Of a DNA stretch of 64,000 bases, positions 44,442 through 56,602 are shown piece by piece. Under the pieces are notes generated by a model, which was not told the origin of the DNA, did no database searches, and saw only the letters and a program-made list of their open reading frames with translations. Every line of letters begins with the position of its first letter. Positions within the stretch are counted from its first letter, which is position 1. This DNA is from Thalassia testudinum. Taxonomy: Eukaryota > Streptophyta > Magnoliopsida > Alismatales > Hydrocharitaceae. The stretch spans positions 7,998,001 through 8,062,000 of the forward strand of contig JAZHRO010000022.1 of the NCBI GenBank assembly GCA_037157565.1. The letters run 5' to 3'. The position numbers were made by a program, and so were the translations under genes.

Positions 44442-45258
44442 TGTGTTGTAGTAGAGGACAAATGTGCTCAAATCATTTGAATTTATAACTCAGATTTAGA
44501 AAGAGTCCAAGGTTGAACATAGGGAGAAAAGAACAGCAATTAAATCTCACAAATCACAAGAAAGATAAGCAATTATAATCAAAACTTCATTCAAAACTAT
44601 CCAAAATGATATATAGATGAAATCAAGCATCTCAGTGCAAAAAGAATGGGTTAAAATGGTGATTTGAATTACCAATTAACCCTAGAATAGTAAGCTCAAT
44701 TAAGTCAAATATTTGCACAGTATCCCTCAACCAATTTCCACGTCAACCAAGTATCAAATTTATCTAGAATAGCTTAAAACCAATGCACCAGCAGAGATCA
44801 CACATTGGTATAAGGCCTTAGACTCCTTTAAGTGTTCAGGAGGAGTAGCTTCAACAGAGAGGCAAAGGCCTTTCCTTCCTTCCTTCAATCCTCAAGAGAG
44901 GCAAGGCACAGCACAACATCAACAGAGGCATGAAAGCCTCCCAGTAGCTAAGTATAGAGAGGGTAGGAGCAATGGCAAGAACCCCCCTCTCTCTCAAATC
45001 TGTATAATCGGGTCTCAATTGGGTTATCGGGTTGGGTATAGGGACTAGGCTTGCGGGTGTGATTGCAAGCGAGGATTGTGAGAGGCTGTAAGCGAGGGAC
45101 TCAACCCCTCGTGACTAGGTAACGGGTCTAGGGGATGAATTCCCTTTGTACATTGTCGATCAGTCTCCTTTTACGATGTGGGACAAAACCCACAGCCTTC
45201 TTTTTGTAAGTAGCAACAGTAGGTACTGCTTGATTACAGGCGAAGGGGAGGGTGACTC
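44442..45258 (-). mobile_element. 3' LTR of element A, outer part (R-U5 side)
   Basis: Starts near TGTGTTGTAGTAG and aligns with 15802-16735 of B: AGGTTGAACATAGGGAG, a CTTCC-rich stretch, CGATGTGGGACAAAACCC. The exact first base is uncertain by a few positions. It breaks off at the element C junction. Confidence 0.7.
45242..45258. repeat. 17-bp direct repeat flanking element C (left copy)
   Basis: GAAGGGGAGGGTGACTC occurs here and exactly at 54834-54850. B has a single related sequence at the equivalent point (GAAGAGGAGGTGGTCTC near 16740), so it is a duplicated target, not part of C. Confidence 0.88.
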
Positions 45259-46444
45259 TTGCCGCCCCTCACTACACTACACTCTCTGAAGGCACTTCAT
45301 CAGGTGCTGTGGACCGTTGGATCATCAGCCAATGGCCACGAAGCATCCACGTCACCCACTCAACCGCACCCTCATCAAACGAAAGGTTAATCTCAGTCGT
45401 TGGATTTTCATTCAACGATCGAGAGTGGAGTTTCCTAAAACAAAACCATGACTCAAAGGCGGCCACAGCGCAGTAGTGAGCACACTCAACCACGAGCAAA
45501 GAGCGCACGTTCGAGCAGTACGGTGCAAGAAATCAGGACAGGCATAAAGAACGGGCACTATTGGCCATCAGATGGTGATCGGAGGGCATGGATGCAGCCA
45601 TGTGGCATGACCAGAGGGGTCGACGATGAATGCGCGAATGAACGCACGCTTGAAACATGTGATCTCACACGCTTTTCAGCAAGGCAGTGATGCTCATTTT
45701 AAGCCATCCAATCGTAAGATCGGATGGCTGAGGCTTAAGGCATGAAGTTTAAACTCGTAGGCACGGGCAGGAGAAAGAAAGAAGCAATGGGCATTGGTGC
45801 GACGAGTGCTGGAGTGTCTGATGGAGATCTAAGGAGCAAGAGGCCACTGCGTGTCAATCCGAGGTTAAATCCGAGCATAGAGGGTGCAAATAAGGTGATT
45901 TTGAGGCATCTGATCATAAGGGAGTTATTGCTTGATTTCAAGGGCCAAACTGCCCTCTTTGATCCTCATTAAAGATATAAAGGAAGGCCTAGGGCCCCCC
46001 AGAGAGAACATCTCTTCCATCTTCTAGACATCTCTTCCACCATCTCTCTTTTAGACCTCTCTCCCTCTACAACTCTGCTCCAACCTTCATCCCAGTGCTC
46101 TGGATCTAAAGTGCTGCCACACTTCACACAAGAATCCCACAAGTAGCGTCGTCTTGTCTCTCTCTCTATCTACCTTTTAGTATAGCACATTCTACTTTGA
46201 AAAACTCTTTATGAATGCAATAAAATTCCGATCTTCTGAATGTCTGATATCTATCTATACATATGTACATATATACATATTAGTTTAAAACTAGTTTTCT
46301 GAAAAGCTTCCGTACAAAAATTGGGATTGCTTCCTTTCGAATGACCCGGTACTCTTGGCTTTTATAAATATTATTCGTTTCATCGCGATTCTCACTACAA
46401 TGATATGATCATATCTTTCTAACGCATCTAGTGGCGACGAAACA
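45259..46444 (+). mobile_element. 5' LTR of element C, truncated
   Basis: Matches 53625-54833 (CACTCTCTGAAG(G/A)CACTTCATCAGG as two shared words CACTCTCTGAAG and CACTTCATCAGG; end TCTAGTGGCGA(C/T)GAAACA). It lacks the first ~480 bp of the other LTR. Divergence between the two is plainly larger than in the intact Athila element. Confidence 0.82.
45974..45983 (+). promoter_or_regulatory. TATA box of the element C 5' LTR
   Basis: GATATAAAGGAAGGCC here, CTATAAAAGAAGGCC at 54370 in the 3' LTR, followed in both by GGGCCCCC within 25 bases. Confidence 0.55.
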
Positions 46445-46447
46445 AGT

Positions 46448-46465
46448 TGGCGGCATTGCCGAGGA
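46448..46465 (+). promoter_or_regulatory. Primer binding site of element C, tRNA-Asp type
   Basis: TGGCGGCATTGCCGAGGA matches the tRNA-Asp complement TGGCGCCGTTGCCGGGGA at 15 of 18 positions, three bases after the LTR. Confidence 0.7.
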
Positions 46466-47888
46466 GGCAATGAAAATTTTTGAAGTTTTTCGGTGCTTAT
46501 TCAAGATCTCTAACTTGCTATTTTTCCATTGATTTCAGGAAGCATGGAAATCTGAACAGGACACGACAAATAGAGAAATCACAGGTTTGAATCTCAGGTA
46601 AGTAGTTGTAGTTTAGATTTAGAAGAATTAGGATTTTCTTGAACCTTTGGATTAGTTAGAATTTGCTTGCTTATTGAAAAAAAATTCTCTCTTGTTAGAG
46701 ATTTTTAGGTTGAAAGAAACTCTTAACTTATAAATTCAATTCCCTATGATCCTCATGTCCAAAAATTCTCAAATTTTTATTGGAAATGAGTTTTGAAGTC
46801 AGGAATGACATATACAAATTTCACACAAATCAGAGTTATATAAGAATTTTAAAAATTCCATACTGATCTGTTATCAAAATGATTATTGTTCCTGATTTTT
46901 CATAGTTCAAAATATCATAGGAAGTTTTATACAACTCTGATTGACTTGAAATTTACAACACTGAATTTCTAAGATAATCAAGAATTTAGGAAAAATCTGA
47001 AAAAATATTTCTTGCCTGTTTGATTGAACGAATTATTCAATCACAAATTGGGGGTCAAAATAGACTATAAAACCCCCAGTGCACTTTAAATTAGAAAAAA
47101 ATAAAAAAACATGCATTAAAAATTCTTGAAAAATATTTTTTGAGTGCCTAGTTAGTGTTGCAATAGGACCAATTGATTGCATTGCTTGGGTCGCACCACT
47201 CATCTGATTTTTGGACTTAAAAGAACATCTAGCAACTATCTGTGCTTAGGGTTTCACATTAAGGATAGAGCACACCTGCATTTCCATTAAAGGAAATATA
47301 TCAAACAATTGGGATTTGTAAAACTCTTGTGTGTCTCATCCGAACCTTAATTAAAGATATTAAATTAAGTGAACACAAAAATTCATTAATACAATCATTT
47401 GAATCTTAAAATTCAGTTCATCATAAAAAATTGCTTGTGAACCTTTTGCCTAAGCACTTCACACATCTAAAATCAATTTTAAGGGCAAACACCCCCTAAC
47501 GCCCATCATATTCCACAAGCACATCAAACCTAAGCCTAAAACTGAGTAGACGTGCCCTAGGTAGGGCTAATAGTCTTGGAAACTTGAAATTAGATTAGAC
47601 TAAGGTTAAGGCCTTGTCTACTTGGACCCACTGGTGAAAAGAAAGGTTGGTACGGTAACCGCGTTAACCCTTAGTGGTGTCCCGTCATGCGGGGTGTCCT
47701 AGGGGGTCCCACCCTTCTGGCCAGCCAAGTAATTCAAGGGTTGATCTAACCCAGTCGTGTTTTGGAGAGCCAGGATCAGGCCTATTTAGGGTTAACACTC
47801 TAAGGACTAGTTTAATTGCTTTCATTGAAAGGGTGAGGTATTCTCTCATCCGTCTTCTCCCTCTCGTCTACAGACATTCTTCTAGTAA
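46466..47888 (+). other. 5' leader of element C
   Basis: Noncoding and AT-rich. The block 47615-47790 aligns with the leader of the intact element on its own strand: GTCTACTTGGACCC, GGGGTGTC, GCCAAGTAATTCAAGGGTTG. A line of CCCTAACGCCC near 47491 is not repeated elsewhere. Confidence 0.6.
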
Positions 47889-50609
47889 ATGCAAGGTAGA
47901 AGATCTCAAAATCCTGATTTGCTACCACCATTAGAAAAAAATCCTAGGAGAAGACCTATTTATCCAGAATCTGAGTCTGAACCCTCTGCAATGGTTAGTC
48001 ACCACAAGGAAGAGGAGATCGAAGAGGAAGAACAAAATCTAGATCCAATGACCCTCTTACAGAGGTAGATGACTAAGCAGGGCCAACACCATGACAGGCA
48101 GATGCAGGTCATCGTGCAGGCCATCACCTGACTCCAAACTGGGAGAGCTGACCAACCTCTCCATGACTTTTACAACCCTCCTAATGCCCAACCTGAACCC
48201 TTTGTCAGGGTACCTCAAGATGGGGAAGATTTTGAATTCAAACCTTAGATTATCAATTTGATTCCCCACTTCTGTGGCCACGATTCTGATGATCCCTTCC
48301 ACTAGCTTGAAGAACTTCTACACATAAGAAGGACCTTTGGCCCTAGGAACATGAATGAGGGTACCTTGATGATGAAAACGTTCCCATTCTCTTTAAAAGA
48401 TAGAGCTCCTCATTGGTTGAGGACTGTTCGTAGACCAATCCTGACCTGGGAAGATCTGAGAAGCACATTCCTGAAGAAATTCTTTCTCGTAGGAAAAACC
48501 AACGCCCTTAGATGTGCCATTACAACCTTTAAGAAAAACCCTGGGGAACAACTACATGAGGCTTGGGAGAGGTTTAACGATTTAACTAGGAAATGCCCTC
48601 ATCATGGGATTCCGAAGTGGCACTTGGCCCGTATTTTTCTATTATGGGTTGAGTGATAATCTGAAGAATTTTGTTGATGTGGCATGTGGGAGCAATTTCC
48701 TAAGTAGAGATGCTGAGGGCGACTTTCAATTATTTGAAAATATGAGCGAAAATTCCCTCAACAATGCCTTAATGTTTGCCTTTAACAGAGCTAATCAACC
48801 AAGAAGCGGAGTTTATGAAGTTAACAATAATTCACACTTAGTTGATTTATAACTAATTTCACAACGATTAGACAAGGTGAAACTCGTGGGAAAGAATGTG
48901 GAGCATTTGGATAAGAAACTGGATAATCTTCTAAAGGGCGGGAGTTCCTTAGGTACACAATCTAGAGTAAATCCTATGCCTACCCAAGGAGTGCCTACGT
49001 TAACCCACAACCAATTCCCCAAGCCCTTAGGTAAGGAATTAGTGCACAACATCAATGACCTAACCATGGCTCCACCTATGAGCCAACTATACTTGGACCC
49101 ATCTCTTTCTAGGTACCAAGGAGGGACCTTGATGCCCTCAAATGCTGAACTAGACATCCCGATGCCTAGTTATCCTGACGATGTGAATGCACTCCAGGGT
49201 TACACTAGAAGTGAGCCTTATTCAAACACTTATAACCCTGGATGACGCAACCATCCTAACTTTTCTTGGTCAAGTTAGAAACCTGCCCAGAGTCCTAACT
49301 TGACTAAGCCAGACACTTATGGGCAACCTAGCAGGTACACACAACCACACACATATCAGCCACAACCTACTCAGGAAAACCAACCCTCTATCTATGTCTA
49401 GTCCCCAAAGAAATGAGATAAATGAATCTGAGACATAAGGAAGAAATGAATCAATTGAGGATAGATTTGATGGGATGATTAGGCCAGCTAGTTGATGCTA
49501 GACAACATGGGATGTTGCCATCCCAACCCATCCCAAACCCAAGGAAATTCAATAGGGTTAACCAGCACAACATAGAGGAGCAACAAGCACACATAATTCA
49601 GCCTGCTCCCCAGCACCCACCTGGTTTTGTTAACCCTAACTCAACCCAGGATCAGCCTATCTTGCCAAACCCACCTCACCCTTCTAACCCTAATGCCTAT
49701 GCTTGTGCTGTCAATTTGAAAAGTGGGAAATAAATCCAAGGTCCTTATCCTTCTACATCAAAATGTTACCAAGATCTTGAGGAGCCTGAATCTGACCTGG
49801 GAGACCAAGCTAATCTAGAAAACAAGGCTCAGGATTTGAATACTCATGATTTTTCTCAAGCAACTTTTCCTGAAGACTTGAACAAACCCAAGGAAAGAAA
49901 ATCAACCAATCTAAGGAGTGGCTTGAGATTTTAAAGCAAGTCTAGGTGAACATACCACTCCTTGAAGCCATTGAGAACATCCTGTCTTGTGCGAAAGTTT
50001 TGAAGGAATTGTGCACACCGAAATGCCTGGACAAATCATAAAAAAGGGTCGTGATTTCTGAACAATCCAGTGCCATCATCCTAAATAAGCTCCCTCCTAA
50101 AAAGAAAGATCCAGGGACCCCCTTAGTGAAATAGATGGTTTTATCCTGGATCGAGCCTTACTAGACCTTGGTGCCTCCATCAACTTAATCCCCATAGAAT
50201 TATATGAAGAGTTGAATTTAGGCCCATTGCAACACACTGATGTGACCCTTCAGCTTGCTGATAGGTCAACCAAAATTCCAAAGGGTCATGTAAAAATGTG
50301 ATTATAAAAGTGAGGGATTTTTAGTACCCTGTGGACTTCCTTGTTTTGGATATGGAGGCATCAGAAATCATGAACCACACAACGATAATCTTAGGGAGAC
50401 CTTTCTTGGCCACGGCCAAGGCTCTAATCAACTGTAAGATGGGAATTATGCACATCGCCTCTGGAAGGAAAAATTGTCAGCTCAATATCTTTAAAGCTTC
50501 CCAAAAGAATAAGGTGAATTATGGTTCCATCGAGATCGTAGGAACAATTGAACAAGTTTTGGCAATTCACACTAAAGATAATTCGAATCCTGCCCAATCT
50601 CAAGACTAG
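47889..50609 (+). pseudogene. Element C gag and protease, decayed
   Basis: Starts MQGRRS, like the gag starts of the intact element and A. The capsid core is clear: DDPFH, APHWLRTVRRPILTWEDLR, FLKKFFLVGKTNALR, RKCPHHGIPKW (48270-48630). A proline- and asparagine-rich linker follows, with SNTYNPG at about 49225. The protease region (50080-50600) has [18 protein letters not shown] and [14 protein letters not shown]. Stops include codons at 48067, 48130, 48247 and 50132, and there are several frame changes. The end (50331-50609) is open and runs in phase into the next feature. Confidence 0.85.
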
Positions 50610-51410
50610 CCCGAAAGGAAAGAGAGGGATGTATGTGAGGATGATTCTGATCTACTACCTCTCATAGAAGATCAAATTAAAAAAGTCATTACTGAGATTG
50701 AAAAACTCTTGGGAATAACTTATGATGAATTAGAAGATAATATGAAGAATCCTCAATACATCCACCCTAAAATTCAAGAGCTATTGAGTTTTGAGGGAAT
50801 TCAAGAGAATGGACAATCTAAAGACATGAACTAGGAAATAACCCCAGAAGAAGAAGTTCAACACATAATGGACTGGGGAAGAATTTATAAGCCAACTGGT
50901 TCAAATGGATGGCTTGAATCTGAGGGAAAAATGACTTCAGATGAGGAAGAGATAATATCTAATGATGATTTTGATGAATTCAGCACAAATCTACCTTTCC
51001 CCTCATATGACCCAGAGCCTGGAGAAGTCATGATTTTTGACATCAACTATCGATATGAGGATCCTTATGATTCTGATTCAGAACCAGATTTAAATCTCAA
51101 TCATGATCTCGATCTAGACCCTCTACCACCTCTTCTTGATTTATGGAACTGGATTAATGAATAGGCTCTGCAACTTGAACCTCATCCACTTGACCCTATT
51201 CCATATTTCAAATCAGAAAGATTCTTTGGAGTAGGACTGCATCATCAGCTAGTCCGCATTTGTGGATCACTGATTCTTGGACCAAATGATCATATCTTCA
51301 TTTTAATCCACACTCAACCCATTAATTTGAACATTCATTTTTGGGTTTAGGTCCAGCAAATGACATTAAACTTAGCGCTAGATGGGAGGCAACCTAGCAT
51401 TCTTTACAGG
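50610..51410 (+). pseudogene. Acidic accessory frame of element C, replacing RT-integrase
   Basis: In the same frame as the protease, after one stop (50608), sequence continues with no RT, RNase H or integrase motif. It has IEDQIKKVITEIEKLLGITY, PEEEVQHIMDWGRIY, a strongly acidic part (SDEEEIISNDDFDEF, EDPYDSDSEPDLNLNHDLD) and LWNWINE before a stop at 51162. Past that stop come FFGVGLHHQ and LNLALDGRQP, matching the end of element B's unrecognised ORF. I do not recognise the family. It may be a passenger or a remnant of an Athila-specific protein kept when RT-integrase was lost. Confidence 0.5.
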
Positions 51411-51511
51411 TAGTTTGCATCTACTACATCGATGCTGACCTGGATTAACAAGCATAGTTAGGTGATATCCCCTCCTCTTGCTTATTATATTTTTGATTTT
51501 TCTTGCATACA

Positions 51512-51560
51512 TTTCAATGAGGACATTGTAATGAATAGGCATGGGGGGGTGGGGTGGACA
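51512..51560 (+). promoter_or_regulatory. Second polypurine-tract-like site of element C
   Basis: CAATGAGGACATTG, then AATAGGCATGGGGGGGTGGG; the upstream half is conserved with the minus-strand elements. Confidence 0.6.
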
Positions 51561-53130
51561 TTGCATGTCTTATTTTCTATGTCAAAAAAAAATTTGCATT
51601 CATGCATAAAGAATTTTTATTAAGAAGATTTTATTAGGGATTTTTTCTTAAGTTGATTCCTATGTTTAGAATCTAGTACAATTTCATACTTACACGTAGA
51701 ATTTGTAATGGATCCGCTGTGAAGATCGATAAACATCTTTAGTTTGTCGAGAAGAAGTAATGCTTCTTCTCCTGATCCCTTGGACAATAATTAAGGAGTC
51801 AGGTAAACTATCTTCTAGCAGATCCACCAAACAAGCGTGACGTAAGAGTAGAAAGTCTACTGGTGCTCTAAGGCTAGTATGAGGAATCTTAACTTTTGAA
51901 TAATTAGATAATGATACTCGGAGTTAGGCATAAGTTTTCTCTCTCGATTTCTACATACAAGTTCTTAGTACGAATATTTTAAGAGCCACCAAATAAGGCA
52001 AAATACGTAAAGAGCGGGTTCTAATAAAACTAGGACTAAAGTGGATGTTCACAACCATCTTTTATGGAATCCTTGGCTGAAGGAGGGTATTAATGTAAAG
52101 GTCAGAAATTTGTTGTCCTATCCATTCCTTTCCCGGTGCCAAGAATATACACTTCTACCAAATAAGCCACCCGATATCCTCTTGAACACCCTTAATCTCG
52201 AATAATGCCTCGTAAATAAAATTTCATATGGTATACTACATTACGTTAGTAGCTATATGGTTGTGTAAAAAAAATAGAAAAAAAGAAAGAAAGAGAATAT
52301 ATATATTTATAGAAAAAAGAGAGGAAAAAGAAAAGAAAAAAAAATTATATATATATATACATAGAAAAAATTTAGAAAAAGAAAAGAGCAGAAAAAATAA
52401 ATTTATGAGTTTAGAATTTATTTCAAGTATATTGAGGCAACAGCACCTATCACCCTCACGATCCACCAAATACAGCCCTAACCTACTTTTCTGTATTTTT
52501 GGCTGCCTGAATATGGGCTGAGGAATTCTGACTTAGTCGTAGAGTTATTAGAACCTAATCAAAGTGATAATACCAGAAGAGACCACCAAATAGACTGACA
52601 AAATTGGTGAGATTGTGAGCTCAAAAAGAAAAGAAAAGATAAGAAAAAGAAGAAAAAGAAAAAGAAAGAAAAAGAGAGAATGAGTATAAAGGAACTACTG
52701 AGAGCATAGTTTCTCTGCCTTTCTTTGAGTTGAATTATTTAATAGTCTGGAAATCTAGGTTCTAAAATGCTAAGTCTATATACAACACTAGATGAGTGTG
52801 AGCCACCAAATACAAATCTACTTAACTCAGTTATCTTCTACCTAAGTCCAAAATCGGGGCTAAATTTACAAATTATCTTATAACCCTGAGGGGAGAAGTT
52901 TGCCTATCCCAATAGAGTTTTACTAAGGGTAAAGTACGAGCTTTAGATGTGGATTGAATTTTCACTTGAATCCGTTGCATAGGCAACAATAAAACACTTT
53001 TATGACCGTCTGGATTTCTAAAATTTTGGATGAAAACAAAAGAAATAAATCTTTAGTCAAACTCTTGATAGAAATCTGCCATGTAGGATCACTTTGCATT
53101 TAGTCTTGCATTTGCTAGGGACTAGCAAGA
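51561..53130 (+). repeat. 3' untranslated region of element C, with recurrent CCACCAAATA
   Basis: No gene. CCACCAAAYA-type words recur at 51824, 51986, 52155 (CTACCAAATA), 52463, 52583 and 52803, often preceded by GA(G/T/-)C. A-rich simple sequence fills 52266-52405 (with TATATATA) and 52617-52684 (GAAAA repeats). The region does not resemble the 3' untranslated region of the other three elements. Confidence 0.65.
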
Positions 53131-53146
53131 TTTAGGCATGGGGGTG
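53131..53146 (+). promoter_or_regulatory. Polypurine tract of element C
   Basis: TTTAGGCATGGGGGTG precedes the LTR. The preceding GCTAGGGACTAGCAAGA also matches the other elements (GGGACTAGCAAAAGC). Confidence 0.7.
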
Positions 53147-54833
53147 TGATTGCACAGCAATCATGCGACCTAAATCACCTGAATTAAGACTGCTTCTAGC
53201 ATAACTTAGGAACAATGCATTCATAAGCATCGTAATTAGCATAATAGTTAGTTTGTCAGCTGCATAGATAATATTATCATTTTATGACCTAAAAGAGAGA
53301 TGAAATAAATTGTAGATAATTTGAGGTTGTGGATGACAGATCAGACTGTATAGATTTGATCATGACGACCACGAGAGTCCAACGCTTCCAGAATTGTCTT
53401 GTTTAGACAACCGTAGCACCATGTGCAGTCCATAGAAGAACGGAGGCCACGGAGCCAGATGACAAAGATTAAGGCCTTAGATGAAAGATCCGACCGCATG
53501 GATGGATCCGAATCAACGATCGCGGTCCAACGGCACACAAATCAACCCGATCGGAGCTTTGTAGCACCAAATACAAAGAAGAGAAGATGAATGGCCATGA
53601 TGGCACCACGTGGCATCATCATAGCTGCCCCTCGCCACACCACACTCTCTGAAGACACTTCATCAGGCACTGTGGATCGTTGGATCATCAGCCAATGGCC
53701 ATGATGCATCCACATCGCCCACTCAACCGTGCCCTCATCAAATGGAAGGTTAATCTCAGGTGTTGGATTTCCATCCAACGACAAAGAGCGGAGTTGCCTA
53801 AAACAAAACAATGACTCAAACGCAGCCACAATGCAGCGGTGAGCTCACTCAACTGCGAGCGAAGAGTGCGCGTTTGAGTGGCATGGTGCAAGAAATCAAG
53901 ATAGGCATAACGAGAGAGCGATATTGGCCTCAGATGGTGATCAGAGGGCATGGATGCAGCCGCGTGGCATGACCCAAGGGGTCCGTGGTGAACGTGCGAA
54001 CAAACGTATGCTTGAAATGTGCGATCTCACGCACTCTTCAGCGAAGGCAGCGACGCTCATTTTAAGCTGTCTGATCGTAAGATCGGATAGCTGAGGCTTA
54101 AGGCACGAAGTTTAAACTAGCGGGCACATGCAGGAGAAAGAAAGAAGCAGTGAGCATTGGCACGGCGAGTGCTAGAGCATCCGATGGAGATCCAAGGAGC
54201 GAGAGGCCACCACGTGTCAAGCCAAGGTTAAATCTGAGTGTAGAGGGCGTAAATAAGGTGATTTTGAGTCTAGATCTGATCCATTGATATCCCGATCAAT
54301 GGATCAGATCATAAGGAAGTTGTTGCATGATTTTAAGGGTTAGAATGCCCTCTTTGCCCCTTATCAAAGCTATAAAAGAAGGCCTAGGGCCCCCCAAAGA
54401 GAACATCTCTTCCATCTTCCAGACATCTCTCCCTCTGCAACTCTGCTCTGACCTTCATCCCGATGCTCTGGATCTAAAGTGTTGTCTGCTTCACACAAGA
54501 ATCCCACAAGCGACATCGTCTTATCTCTCTCTCTCTCTCCCACTGTCTCTCTATCTATCTATCTTGTAGTATAGCACTTTCTACATTGAAAAACTATTTA
54601 TGAATGCAATAAAATTCTGATTTTCTAAATGTCTGATATCTATCTATACATATATACATATATAAATATCTATTTAGAACTAGTTTTCTGAAAAGCTTCC
54701 GTACAAAAATCGTGATTGCCTCCCTGCGTATGACCTGATACTCCCGGCTTTTATAAATATTATTTGTTCCATCGCGATTCGCACTACAACGATAAGATAG
54801 TATCATTCTAATGCATCTAGTGGCGATGAAACA
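53147..54833 (+). mobile_element. 3' LTR of element C, full length (1687 bp)
   Basis: Starts TGTGATTGCACAGCAATCAT, ends GAAACA. The start holds an inverted pair (TGATTGC...GCAATCA) like TGATGGGAGCGCCATCA at the start of A's LTR on its own strand. It includes CT and TCTA microsatellites (54520-54565) downstream of the TATA-like box. Confidence 0.8.
54371..54378 (+). promoter_or_regulatory. TATA box of the element C 3' LTR
   Basis: TATAAAAG, at the same place as GATATAAAGG in the truncated 5' LTR. Confidence 0.55.
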
Positions 54834-56602
54834 GAAGGGGAGGGTGACTCCCCCAATTTTCGACCTGGACATACTCCTGAAGACCTTCTGCATGGCCTAG
54901 AGGTGTAAGCACCTGTGAATGCTGCTAGAACACAGCTTCAAGGTCGCGCGAAGAAGCTTTGTTAATGGCGATCGAGGGTTTAGTACCTGAAATAAGAAAG
55001 AAAGCCTCATGGCCGTGTCAGAATCGTTTAGGAGGTTCGCCTGAGAGTAGCGAAGATGGTGGTGGGTGTTTTGTGAGGTGAGAGTGCATGAGGTCTGACG
55101 ACCTCGAGGCGTCAATGCGGACGGTTGTGAGTCAGGTGGAGATTTAGAGCAAGAAATCCCCTCAATTTCATTAGGGGTTTTGTTCACGTGGACTCGGTGG
55201 AGGTGTAGGAGTTGATGGCAGATGATTTGGTGGCGTGAGGCGTGCTGTGGAAGTTGCCAGAGGTATGCTGGTGATTTGGAAGACGACGGTGGAGCGGGTG
55301 AGTGGAAGGTCAAAAACGAAGTTTGGACGTGCTGGGATGATCAGTGGATGAAGGAACGTCGAAGAGAGTAGCTAGTGGTCGAAGGGGAGTCGTAGGAAGC
55401 GTCGGCTATGATGGGCCAACGCTAGAGATGAACACTTCGGGAAGGGAGACGACGAGGAAGAGGAGGCTGGGAAGTGCCGCATTGGTATTATGAGACACGT
55501 AATGAAAAGGGGAGTTCGAATAGAATGCCTATAGTATGTGGCAGCCGACGAAGTGAGCGGGGGTGGACAGTCACTGGAGCAAGCTTCGAAGCAGGCTGGA
55601 GAGGGAGAAGAGAAGAGGTTTTTTTGGCCTAAAAACTTGCTAAGGAGTATGGTCAGGCGAGGGGGACCTTTTTATAGAGCTTAGGTGAGCTTCCAAGCTT
55701 CGAAATAAGCTTGAGAAGCTTGAATTTTCAGGATAAGGATTCTTGAAATCCTTGGGTTTGCACAAGCAACATGGACGAATTTGGAGCTAGAATTAGGTTT
55801 AATTGATCAGGGATCTTCTCAAGGTTATCCCTTCCAATTTTGGAAGGGATTGGCCAAGTAATCAAGGAGAAATCCTTGATTGAGAGCTTGGCTGCATGGG
55901 TTCACACCTGCCATGGCAGTAGGGACCCAACTAAGAAGAAGATGACAAAGTTGAGGGGCTATTTGCAAGGATTTTTGAAAGTTAGGGGTGTATGTGAGAG
56001 ATGAAGAGTCTGAATGGACCAAAATGCAAAATAGGTCAAAATGATCTCTGACCCAAATTTTTGTACAAATCTAATTTGGACCCAAGGAATCTAGTGGCAA
56101 AGTTGGATTTTAGTTTTGACCAAGTTTGATTGGGCAATTTATGTAGAGACCCAAATTAGGGCAACTTTCTGTTTGAGACTCTGTTTTAGCTCAAAATGGG
56201 TTCCAAAGGTCAAATCAAGGGTACCAAATCTTATAGAATACTTTTCTATGATTTTTAGAAGGTTTAAATGGATTTTATCCTAACCAAAACCTCAATTATT
56301 TAAGCGGGTCTGAAATTAGGATTTTGGGTTGTTAATTCTTGAAATGCGTGAAAACTCATTTCTGTCTGCATGAACCCACTTATTTGACTTTAATGCTCTT
56401 TTGACCTTTCACCCCTAGCCAACCCCTTGGTTATTTTGTGTTCATAATATGCTATTAAAATTACAGAATTAACCTAGTTCTTGTTCTCTTCTCAAAACAG
56501 CCTGAAGTGGTGTTATGACCCTCAGATGGATGTGTAGGAGCTTTTTATATTTTATTCTAGACTAAAAGTGGCCAATTAGGATCTATGATGGCGCTCCCAT
56601 CA
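54834..56602 (-). mobile_element. 3' LTR of element A, inner part (U3 side)
   Basis: Continues the A LTR beyond element C and aligns with 16740-18485 of B, for example TGATTGGGCAATTTATG, CTCAAAATGGGTTCCAA(A/T)GG and AATGCGTGAAAA. Ends CCCATCA before the polypurine tract. Confidence 0.78.
55667..55677 (-). promoter_or_regulatory. TATA box of the element A LTR
   Basis: Minus strand CTATAAAAAGG, about 930 bases from the right end of the LTR as in the other minus-strand elements. Confidence 0.55.

Larger units (their letters stand above)
45259..54833 (+). mobile_element. Element C: non-autonomous Athila-like retrotransposon with 5'-truncated LTR
   Basis: Plus strand, inserted in the 3' LTR of A. 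It has a partial 5' LTR, degenerate tRNA-Asp primer site, leader, decayed gag and protease, an acidic frame instead of RT-integrase, long A-rich 3' untranslated region, polypurine tract and full 3' LTR. The 3' end is complete; about 480 bp are missing from the 5' end. The target duplication is 17 bp rather than the usual 5. Confidence 0.82.
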
